Assembly: GCA_023422955.1 (NCBI GenBank)
Contig: JAFAGG010000112.1
Span: 1-13,269, forward strand
From: Pseudomonadota bacterium
Lineage (GTDB): Bacteria > Pseudomonadota > Gammaproteobacteria > Burkholderiales > Burkholderiaceae_D
Direction: 5' to 3'
DNA: 13,269 nucleotides
Under the pieces are notes generated by a model, which was not told the DNA's origin, ran no database searches, and saw only the letters and a program-made list of their open reading frames with translations. The translations under genes and the position numbers were made by a program. Position 1 is the stretch's first letter; each line of letters begins with the position of its first letter. Below are positions 7,260 through 13,269 of the stretch, piece after piece.

Positions 7260-9446
7260 TTAAGGTTGACTGACCATCTGGTAGCCGGAGATATTATCCC
7301 GTAAGGCATCCAGCGGATCCGATCCCAGTCGCGACAAGCCGCTGAGTTCCAGTTGGAAGTAAAAAGCAGTAGTAGCCACGCCCGTCGCCGTCGGCGTACG
7401 CTGCCCCACCATGCGGAATATCCAGCAGTCGGCGCGGTATTCGAAACCGAGCAGGCCCTCTGCGATTTTTCCTTCGCGCATGGAATAGTTGACCCGGCCT
7501 ACGCCATACCAGCGTGCAGCCAGCGGCCATTGTCCGGAAATATCGAATTGCTCCAGGTCGTTGGGCTCATCCAGACGGTAGTTGACGTTCAAGACGCGAC
7601 GCGGTCCCGGCCGCCAGCTCAGGCCGTAAGTGGCGCGGCTGATTTCCTTCAGGGCTTCGTTGTACTGCAGGATGGTATTGATGCTCACGGTAGGAGAGAC
7701 CTGGCCCGCAGCGGCAAGCAGAATATCCGAACGCAGGCCGCTGTTCAGAGCGTTGTCCGTTCCCCGCTCATCCTCCAGATAAACCCGCTGATCCTTGAAA
7801 TAAAAGCGCTGCGCCAGCGTGAGCCGGAGATGTTCCGTACCGGTTTCCCCCAGAAATCGCGATGTCACGGCTGCCGTTATCTGGTTGGCATCATTGATGC
7901 GATCGTGACCGCTGTAACGACTCTCGCTGAAAAGCTCGGCAAAGCTGAAATCGAGCGGCGCCGTATCGAACTGCGGGATATCGCTCTGGGAACGATAAGG
8001 CGTATAGACGTAAAACAGTCGTGGTTCCAGCGTCTGCGTCGCCTGCTTGCCGAAGTAGGTGGTGTCGCGCTCGAAGGTCAGGCCGCTGTCCATCGAGAAG
8101 GTCGGCAGTACGCGATTGATGCTGTCCCTGCCATCGCTTCGCTCAAGCCCGTAGTGGCTGGCATGCAGCGACAGGCTGGGCTTGAAAAAATAGCTCTGGC
8201 GGATGATGGGATAGGAAATGCGCGGCTGGAATACAAAACGGTTGCCATCCACTTGGTCCGGATGCCAGAAGCGAGTCGCTTCGGTCAGCACCGACCAGTC
8301 GAAACCGCCGACGTTGTACTGCGCGGCATTGAACGCCAGCTGCGGCAAGCGCGCATAAGGTCGACCGATCTGTTCCAGCGCCCGCGTATCCTGCAGCACC
8401 TGGTAGCTGGTCGCGCGGCCCATCAGGTTCCAGTAGGAGCCGGCATAATTCATTTGCGCTTCGCGCGCCAGCAGGCGATGAGTCGCTTCGGTCAGCGTAC
8501 TGGGGAAATCGTTGGGATATTCGTCATCGGAAGCAGCGTTCAGGTTGGACCTGAAACTCAGGTTGGGCGTAATCCGCTGCGTATGCACGGACGACACCGC
8601 CCAGCGTTCGCTGTTGGTCAACTGGTCGTCATTCAAGAATTCCAGCTTGGTCTGACCGTTGTAGGTTTCGCCAAGATAGCGCGCATCTGCGCCCAGTTGC
8701 AGTCCGCGGCGCGAAATAAGTTTCGGATACAGCGTCAGGTCGCGGTTGGGTGCGATATTGAAATAGTAAGGCACCATGACTTCCAGCCCGCCGGTATTGG
8801 AAGTTCCTATGGTGGGCGGCAGGAAGCCGGACTTGCGCTCGCCGGACAGCGGGAAGGATACGTAAGGCGAACCCAGTATGGGCACGCCCTTGAAATAGAG
8901 CCTTGCGCTGCGCGCAGTGCCGATGTCGCGCGCGGTATCCAGATCCAGCGTATCCGCGCTCAAGTACCAGTCAGGATCGGGCCCCTCGCAAGTGCTGTAG
9001 GTGCCGGCCGTGACCAGTGCCTGTTCGCGCGAGACGAAATCGATGCGCTCCGCACTGCCGCGCCCGTTGTTGGCGTCCATCTGGTAGGTGGGATTCAGCA
9101 CGTAACCGGTGCCGGTATCCATCTTCAGCCGCAATTCATCGCCGCTGTAGGTTTGCCCGGGCCGCTTCATCCAGACATTGCCGACGATATGCACTTCGTC
9201 TTCCACCATGTCATAGCGGGCACGATCGGCGGTCAGCTGCATGTCGGTGCGGGAAATCTCCACCTCGCCTTCCAGAATAACTTCCCGCTCCAGGCGGCCT
9301 TCCATTTGCTGCGCTTCAATCACCGTTGCGGATTCCTGCTCGCCATTGTCGGCAGCAACAGGAGATTGCGCCCATGCCGGTAAAGCGGTTACCAACATGG
9401 CAGCCGAAGACAAGCAGGGCAGGCAAAATGCAAAGAAACGGATCAT
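7260..9446 (-). CDS. lptD: LPS-assembly protein LptD (outer-membrane LPS translocon)
   Basis: LptD with the lipoprotein LptE forms the outer-membrane gate that places lipopolysaccharide on the cell surface. The 728-residue precursor has a signal peptide ending ALPAWA-Q at about residue 26. A periplasmic OstA/LptA-like beta-jellyroll follows at about 40-150 (VILEGEVEISRTD, YDMVEDEVHIVGNV). The large remainder alternates polar and aromatic residues as expected for the C-terminal beta-barrel; LPRARLPQL-like and GFEYRADCW strands are typical. The mature protein contains only two cysteines, Cys153 (TYSTCEGPD) and Cys674 (RADCW), against four in E. coli. It is the first gene of the operon with surA, pdxA and rsmA. 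ATG 9446 is the only plausible start but has no Shine-Dalgarno sequence and follows a short inverted repeat. Confidence 0.96.
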   Translation of the reverse strand: MIRFFAFCLPCLSSAAMLVTALPAWAQSPVAADNGEQESATVIEAQQMEGRLEREVILEGEVEISRTDMQLTADRARYDMVEDEVHIVGNVWMKRPGQTYSGDELRLKMDTGTGYVLNPTYQMDANNGRGSAERIDFVSREQALVTAGTYSTCEGPDPDWYLSADTLDLDTARDIGTARSARLYFKGVPILGSPYVSFPLSGERKSGFLPPTIGTSNTGGLEVMVPYYFNIAPNRDLTLYPKLISRRGLQLGADARYLGETYNGQTKLEFLNDDQLTNSERWAVSSVHTQRITPNLSFRSNLNAASDDEYPNDFPSTLTEATHRLLAREAQMNYAGSYWNLMGRATSYQVLQDTRALEQIGRPYARLPQLAFNAAQYNVGGFDWSVLTEATRFWHPDQVDGNRFVFQPRISYPIIRQSYFFKPSLSLHASHYGLERSDGRDSINRVLPTFSMDSGLTFERDTTYFGKQATQTLEPRLFYVYTPYRSQSDIPQFDTAPLDFSFAELFSESRYSGHDRINDANQITAAVTSRFLGETGTEHLRLTLAQRFYFKDQRVYLEDERGTDNALNSGLRSDILLAAAGQVSPTVSINTILQYNEALKEISRATYGLSWRPGPRRVLNVNYRLDEPNDLEQFDISGQWPLAARWYGVGRVNYSMREGKIAEGLLGFEYRADCWIFRMVGQRTPTATGVATTAFYFQLELSGLSRLGSDPLDALRDNISGYQMVSQP

Positions 9447-9467
9447 GCAGAAAAGGCGTTGTTCTGC
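9447..9467 (-). promoter_or_regulatory. Inverted repeat touching the lptD start codon
   Basis: On the minus strand GCAGAA and TTCTGC pair perfectly (6 bp, 9-base loop), and the second arm directly precedes the lptD ATG. No purine-rich ribosome site lies in or near it. In mRNA it would fold right at the initiation site; a regulatory role is inference. Confidence 0.4.
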
Positions 9468-9501
9468 GGCGTGGCAGGCGATTTTTCGGGGCGAATCCCT
9501 T

Positions 9502-9507
9502 ATTATA
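9502..9507 (-). promoter_or_regulatory. Candidate -10 box of the lptD-surA-pdxA-rsmA operon
   Basis: The minus strand carries a perfect TATAAT here, giving a leader of about 50 bases before lptD. The matching -35 is poor: GTGATA (9523-9528) is 15 bases away and GGTGAT (9524-9529) 16. The box lies inside a short dyad TCCC-N9-GGGA (9496-9512) midway between the divergent genes, so a regulator bound there could affect both operons. Confidence 0.45.
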
Positions 9508-9540
9508 TGGGAACTCTTGTGTTATCACCCGTATTACAGC

Positions 9541-9544
9541 AAGG
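9541..9544 (+). promoter_or_regulatory. Ribosome binding site of amgK
   Basis: CAAGG ends four bases before ATG 9549. The spacing is short but usable. It favours this start over the upstream in-frame ATG codons at 9459 and 9507, which would read back through the promoter region. Confidence 0.5.
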
Positions 9545-9548
9545 CTCT

Positions 9549-10574
9549 ATGACTTTATCTCCTGTTTCCGATACTCGCCTGACCCAGCTCACGCAATGGG
9601 CCGCGTCACTCTCCCATCCGCAGTTGCGTATCGATTCCGTACGGCCGGCCTCTGCCGATGCCAGCTTCCGCCGCTATTTCCGTTTCGACGGCATGGATGG
9701 CAATACCTACATCGCGATGGATGCGCCGCCGCCCCAGGAAGATGTGCGTCCCTTCATCCATGTGGCGGAACTGTTTGCCGGCACCGGCGTCTCGGTGCCG
9801 CAGATCCTGGCACAGGACGTGGAACATGGGTTCCTGCTGCTGTCCGATCTCGGCAGCACCACTTACCTGCATCAGCTGAATGCCGACACGGCATTCAAGC
9901 TCTATATGGATGCCATCGATGCGCTGGTCCTGATGCAGGTGCAAAGCCGTCCCGGCGCACTGCCCGAATATGACCGCGCCCTGCTGCTGCGCGAACTGCA
10001 GTTATTCCCGGACTGGTATATCAACAAGCATCTGGGCCTCACGCTGAGCGAAGCGCAGCAATCGGTGCTCGACAAAACTTTCGAACAGATACTGGCCAAC
10101 AATCTCGCTCAGCCTCAGGTGTTCGTGCATCGCGATTATCATTCGCGCAACCTGATGGTGCTGGACAAGGGCAACCCCGGCATTCTCGATTTCCAGGATG
10201 CCGTGTACGGCCCCATCACCTACGACCTGGTGTCGCTGCTGCGCGATGCCTATATCGAATGGGATGAGGAAATGGTGCTGGACTGGGCGATACGCTACTG
10301 GGAACGCGCGCGCCGCGCCGGCCTGCCGGTTCGTCCCGACATCGATTCCTTTTACCGCGATTTCGAATTCATGGGGCTGCAACGCCACCTGAAAGTGCTG
10401 GGCATTTTTGCAAGGCTTTATCATCGCGACGGCAAGGATGACTACCTGAAAGACCTGCCGCTGGTCATGCATTACACCCGCAAGGTCGCCGGCCGCTACA
10501 AGGAACTCGTGCCGCTGCTGCGGCTGCTGGATGAACTGGAAGAGCGCGGCCCGCAGGTCGGCTATACCTTCTGA
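9549..10574 (+). CDS. amgK: Anomeric MurNAc/GlcNAc kinase AmgK
   Basis: AmgK phosphorylates N-acetylmuramate (and N-acetylglucosamine) at the anomeric carbon, giving MurNAc alpha-1-phosphate for MurU in the peptidoglycan-recycling route described in Pseudomonas. The 341-residue protein belongs to the aminoglycoside-phosphotransferase fold. The N-lobe has SADASFRRYFR at 35-45. The catalytic loop VHRDYHSRN is at 193-201, with Asp196 the likely base and Asn201 a metal ligand. ILDFQDAVYGP at 212-222 supplies the second metal ligand, Asp214. Length is close to Pseudomonas AmgK. The identification rests on family motifs and above all on murU directly downstream and lptD divergently upstream, the arrangement known from pseudomonads. 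General annotation might simply say phosphotransferase. ATG 9549 is chosen by its AAGG site and family length. Confidence 0.9.
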   Translation: MTLSPVSDTRLTQLTQWAASLSHPQLRIDSVRPASADASFRRYFRFDGMDGNTYIAMDAPPPQEDVRPFIHVAELFAGTGVSVPQILAQDVEHGFLLLSDLGSTTYLHQLNADTAFKLYMDAIDALVLMQVQSRPGALPEYDRALLLRELQLFPDWYINKHLGLTLSEAQQSVLDKTFEQILANNLAQPQVFVHRDYHSRNLMVLDKGNPGILDFQDAVYGPITYDLVSLLRDAYIEWDEEMVLDWAIRYWERARRAGLPVRPDIDSFYRDFEFMGLQRHLKVLGIFARLYHRDGKDDYLKDLPLVMHYTRKVAGRYKELVPLLRLLDELEERGPQVGYTF

Positions 10575-10622
10575 TCTTGCGCTGATCCTTAACTTCCCAC
10601 TATCCGGATAAATCGACGCACC

Positions 10623-11342
10623 ATGAAAGCCATGATTTTTGCCGCCGGCCGCGGCGAGCGCATGCGGCCGCTGACCGACAACTGTCCTAAACCCCTATTG
10701 ACGGTGCATGGCCGCCCACTGATCGTGTGGCACATCGTCAACTTGGTGCGGGCCGGCATTACCGACATCGTCATCAACCATGCGCACCTCGGCCACATGA
10801 TAGAAGAAGCGCTGGGCGACGGCAGCCGCTACGGCGCAAAACTTTCCTACTCCGCCGAGGGCAATGCGCTGGAAACCGCCGGCGGCATTGCCAAGGCGCG
10901 CCACTTGCTGGGCGATGAAGCCTTTGTGGCGATTGCCGGCGACATCTATTGCCCGCACTTCGATTTCGAGCAGGTCAAGTCGGTGCTGGAAGAGAAAGAT
11001 GTCTGGGGCAATCCTTATGCAGCGGATGCGCGCGATATCGCCTGGCTCTACCTGGTCAAGAACCCGCCGCATCATCTGCAAGGCGACTTCGGACTGAGCA
11101 GCTTTGCCATCAGCAACGAGGGCGAACCGCGTTATACCTTTTCCGGCATCGGCGTCTACCGTCCCGAAATGTTCGATCATTTACAACCGGGCGACAAAGC
11201 GCCGCTGGCACCGATATTGCGTCAGTATGCCGCGCAGGGCCGCATAGGCGGCGAGGTTTATGCCGGCAGCTGGACCGATGTCGGCACGCCCGAGCGGCTT
11301 GCGCAATTGAATGCGCCCTTTACGACAGGAATGCGATCATGA
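10623..11342 (+). CDS. murU: N-acetylmuramate alpha-1-phosphate uridylyltransferase MurU
   Basis: MurU joins UTP and MurNAc alpha-1-phosphate to UDP-MurNAc, bypassing de novo UDP-MurNAc synthesis including the fosfomycin-sensitive MurA step. The 239-residue protein is a compact sugar-nucleotidyltransferase. The nucleotide loop FAAGRGERMRPLT is at 6-18, the conserved PKPLL at 22-26, ETAGG at 84-88 and the metal-binding GDIY near Asp107. SGIGVYRPEMF and a C-terminal WTDVGTPERL complete the family pattern. There is no C-terminal acetyltransferase domain, unlike GlmU. It starts 48 bases after amgK with only a weak GGA 14 bases ahead, and its stop overlaps the pepP start as ATGA. Alternatives such as a mannose- or glucose-1-phosphate transferase are less likely because of the amgK partner. 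Confidence 0.93.
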   Translation: MKAMIFAAGRGERMRPLTDNCPKPLLTVHGRPLIVWHIVNLVRAGITDIVINHAHLGHMIEEALGDGSRYGAKLSYSAEGNALETAGGIAKARHLLGDEAFVAIAGDIYCPHFDFEQVKSVLEEKDVWGNPYAADARDIAWLYLVKNPPHHLQGDFGLSSFAISNEGEPRYTFSGIGVYRPEMFDHLQPGDKAPLAPILRQYAAQGRIGGEVYAGSWTDVGTPERLAQLNAPFTTGMRS

Positions 11343-12664
11343 CCCCTTATGCAGAACGCCGCGCCGCCCTGCTGTCCCGCATGCAAGCCATGGGCGGCGG
11401 TGTCGCCATCATACCGACGGCGCCTGAAGTCATGCGCAACGCGGATGCCGACTATCCGTACCGGCATGACAGCTATTTCTATTACCTGTCCGGCTTCACC
11501 GAACCGGAAGCCGTGGTCGTGCTGGTGGCCGGCCAGGAAAACCGTTCCTTCCTTTTTTGCCGCGACAAGAACCTGGAGCGCGAAATCTGGGATGGCTATC
11601 GCTATGGCCCGGAAGCGGCAAAAGAAGAATTCGGTTTCGACGCTGCCTATGCAATAGACAAGCTCGATACGGAATTGCCCAGCCTGCTGGCCAATGCGCC
11701 CGCGATTTTTTATGCGCTCGGCAGCAAGCTGGAAAGCCGCGTGCAAGGGTGGTTGAAAGCCGTGCGTGCGCTGGCTCGCGCCGGCGTGACCGCACCTTCT
11801 ACCGTGCATGATGTGAATGTGCTGCTCAACGAAATGCGCCTGACCAAGGATGCGCATGAAGCAGCGATCATGCGCAAGGCCGGCATCATCGCCGCAGGCG
11901 CGCATGTGCGTGCGATGCAGGCGTCGCGTCCCGGCCTGCACGAATACCAGCTGGAAGCGGAACTGCTGCATGAATTCCGCCGTCATGGCGCGCAGTTTCC
12001 CGCCTACACCTCCATCGTCGCCACCGGCCCCAATGCCTGCGTGCTGCATTACCGTGCGGGCGACGCCGTGCTGCAGGACGGCGACTTGGTGCTGATCGAT
12101 GCCGGCTGCGAACTCGACAGTTATGCGTCCGACATCACGCGCACCTTCCCGGCCAATGGCCGCTTCTCCGGTCCGCAGAAAGAACTGTATGAAATCGTGC
12201 TGGAATCGCAGAAGGCAGCGATAGCGCTGATCGCACCCGGCAAGCGCTTCACCGACAATCACGACGCTGCCGTGCGCGTACTGGCGCAAGGCATGCTCGA
12301 CACCGGCCTGCTGAACCGCGACAAGGTCGGCACGCTGGATGACGTGATTGCCAACGGCGACTACCGCCAGTTCTACATGCACCGCACCGGACACTGGATA
12401 GGCATGGATGTGCATGACGTGGGCGACTACCGCGATCCGGCGCCGGCCGGCAGCGAACGTCCGTGGCGTACGCTGCAACCCGGTATGGCGCTGACGGTGG
12501 AACCCGGCATCTATGTGCGTCCCGCTGAAGGCGTGCCGGAACAGTACTGGCATATCGGCATACGCATAGAGGACGATGCGCTGGTGACGGAATCCGGCTG
12601 TGAAATCCTCACCGGCGATGTGCCCAAGTCGGTCAGCGATATCGAAGCACTGATGAAAAAATGA
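11339..12664 (+). CDS. pepP: Xaa-Pro aminopeptidase (aminopeptidase P)
   Basis: PepP removes N-terminal residues that precede proline, a bond most peptidases cannot cut; it is a cytoplasmic dinuclear metal (Mn) enzyme. The 441-residue protein has an N-terminal creatinase-like domain with YRHDSYFYYLSGF at 41-53, and a pita-bread catalytic domain from about residue 175. Metal ligands can be placed at Asp254 and Asp265 (LIDAGCELDSYASDITRTFP), His352 (GHWIGMDVHD), Glu388 (TVEPGIY) and Glu411 (GIRIEDD), in the order and close to the spacing of E. coli PepP, also 441 residues. The start ATG overlaps the murU stop as ATGA and has AGGA eight bases ahead (11327-11330). The same frame is open upstream into murU, but that part does not resemble a protein family. 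Confidence 0.96.
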   Translation: MTPYAERRAALLSRMQAMGGGVAIIPTAPEVMRNADADYPYRHDSYFYYLSGFTEPEAVVVLVAGQENRSFLFCRDKNLEREIWDGYRYGPEAAKEEFGFDAAYAIDKLDTELPSLLANAPAIFYALGSKLESRVQGWLKAVRALARAGVTAPSTVHDVNVLLNEMRLTKDAHEAAIMRKAGIIAAGAHVRAMQASRPGLHEYQLEAELLHEFRRHGAQFPAYTSIVATGPNACVLHYRAGDAVLQDGDLVLIDAGCELDSYASDITRTFPANGRFSGPQKELYEIVLESQKAAIALIAPGKRFTDNHDAAVRVLAQGMLDTGLLNRDKVGTLDDVIANGDYRQFYMHRTGHWIGMDVHDVGDYRDPAPAGSERPWRTLQPGMALTVEPGIYVRPAEGVPEQYWHIGIRIEDDALVTESGCEILTGDVPKSVSDIEALMKK

Positions 12665-13269
12665 GCAGTCCGTCCAATGAGCCCGTAGTGGATATTGCGA
12701 TTGGCGGCGCCGGCCCGGTCGGCCTGACGCTGGCTGGCCTGCTGGCCACGCGCGGCGTCGAACCGGCACGGATCGCACTGATAGAAGGCCGCAACCTGGA
12801 AAAAGCCAGGCAGGATCCGCGCGCTATCGCCTTATCCTGGGGCAGCAAGCAGATACTGGAACAGGTCGGCGCCTGGCCGATTGCGGCGACAGCCATACGC
12901 GAAATCCATGTCTCGCGTCGCGGGCATTTCGGCCGCACCTTCATCGATAGCCAGGAATACGGCTTGCCCGCGCTGGGCTATGTCGTGCGTTACGGCGACC
13001 TGGTGGCGGCACTGGACGCGCGCGTGAGCGCCCTGGGCATGCAAGTCATCAGGCCGGTGCAAATCCTGGCCAGCAATGAAAGCAGCGAGGCGGTATGGCT
13101 GAACCTGTCGGACCAGCAAGCGCTCACCGCCAAGGTGCTGGTACAGGCGGAAGGCGGTGTATATGGGGAGCAGGCCAGCAAGTCGCTGCAACGCGACTAT
13201 GATCAGACTGCCATCGTCGCTCACGTTACCAGCAGCGCCGCTTTGCCGGCGCGCGCCTTTGAGCGCTTC
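12661..13269 (+). CDS. UbiH/UbiF-family FAD-dependent hydroxylase, N-terminal part (partial)
   Basis: The first 203 codons are present and the gene runs off the window without a stop. Its ATG overlaps the pepP TGA as ATGA. The N-terminus holds a Rossmann FAD motif, IAIGGAGPVGLTLAGLL at 12-28, followed by the acidic end of the second strand (ALIEGR) and the family stretch DPRAIALSWGSKQIL. Later, SRRGHFGRTFID and LGYVVRYGDLVAAL match the pattern of ubiquinone ring hydroxylases (UbiH, UbiF, UbiI). The position after pepP also matches E. coli pepP-ubiH. The second FAD fingerprint, usually ADGxxSxxR, reads AEGGVYGEQASKSLQRDY at about 163-180 and is altered. By inference it is a membrane-associated monooxygenase of ubiquinone synthesis; which ring position it hydroxylates cannot be said. 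Confidence 0.88.
   Translation, partial: MSSPSNEPVVDIAIGGAGPVGLTLAGLLATRGVEPARIALIEGRNLEKARQDPRAIALSWGSKQILEQVGAWPIAATAIREIHVSRRGHFGRTFIDSQEYGLPALGYVVRYGDLVAALDARVSALGMQVIRPVQILASNESSEAVWLNLSDQQALTAKVLVQAEGGVYGEQASKSLQRDYDQTAIVAHVTSSAALPARAFERF

Noticed and set aside
7353..9383. Open frame of 676 codons on the plus strand across lptD
   Set aside because: It is antisense to a clear lptD, has no recognisable domain and arises from the GC-rich codon pattern of the real gene.
9509..9537. Sigma-E-like promoter (GGAACT at 9509-9514) reading toward amgK
   Set aside because: The -35-like match is not followed by a sigma-E -10 sequence at the right distance, and it points away from lptD, the expected sigma-E target.
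10949..11338. Upstream in-frame extension of pepP through murU
   Set aside because: The extension reads an alternative frame of murU, has no family resemblance, and the ATG at 11339 gives exactly the usual PepP length.
11258..12778. Open frame of about 506 codons antisense to pepP
   Set aside because: pepP has all metal ligands and a coupled start; the antisense product is His- and Gln-rich with no family pattern.

Overview
The window reads as ordinary chromosome of a betaproteobacterium, most likely of the Oxalobacteraceae (Herminiimonas/Janthinobacterium type). This is inferred from the moderately high GC content, the protein sequences and the gene order; no database search was possible. 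It is densely coded and carries no insertion sequence, CRISPR array, rRNA or tRNA that I can see.

Left part (1-3397): the last codons of a methyl-accepting chemotaxis protein end in a CheR/CheB tether pentapeptide and are followed by a clear intrinsic terminator. About 460 bases of decayed DNA come next and include a short piece of an EAL (c-di-GMP phosphodiesterase) domain. A large, intact membrane-bound sensor-PAS-GGDEF-EAL protein follows, so this end is a chemotaxis and c-di-GMP signalling neighbourhood with a dead relative beside a live gene.

Middle part (3553-9446): a glyoxalase I gene (gloA, plus strand) converges on the four-gene minus-strand operon lptD-surA-pdxA-rsmA. LptD is the outer-membrane LPS translocon, SurA the periplasmic chaperone that helps assemble it and other porins, PdxA a pyridoxal-phosphate synthesis dehydrogenase and RsmA (KsgA) the 16S rRNA dimethyltransferase. 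The order is that of the classical proteobacterial operon. surA and pdxA meet at a small triplicated 12-base repeat.

Right part (9549-13269): divergent from lptD lies a plus-strand operon, amgK-murU-pepP and the start of a UbiH/UbiF-family hydroxylase. AmgK and MurU form the peptidoglycan-recycling shortcut that turns recovered N-acetylmuramate into UDP-MurNAc. PepP is proline aminopeptidase P, and the UbiH-like flavoprotein (cut by the window edge) probably serves ubiquinone synthesis. murU/pepP and pepP/ubiH each overlap by ATGA. The 102-base gap between lptD and amgK must hold the promoters of both operons and contains a perfect TATAAT on the lptD side.

I found no convincing new multi-gene system. 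The items most worth a second look are the EAL remnant, the two-cysteine LptD, the unusual start region of lptD, the tandem repeat at the surA/pdxA junction and the altered second FAD motif of the UbiH-like protein.
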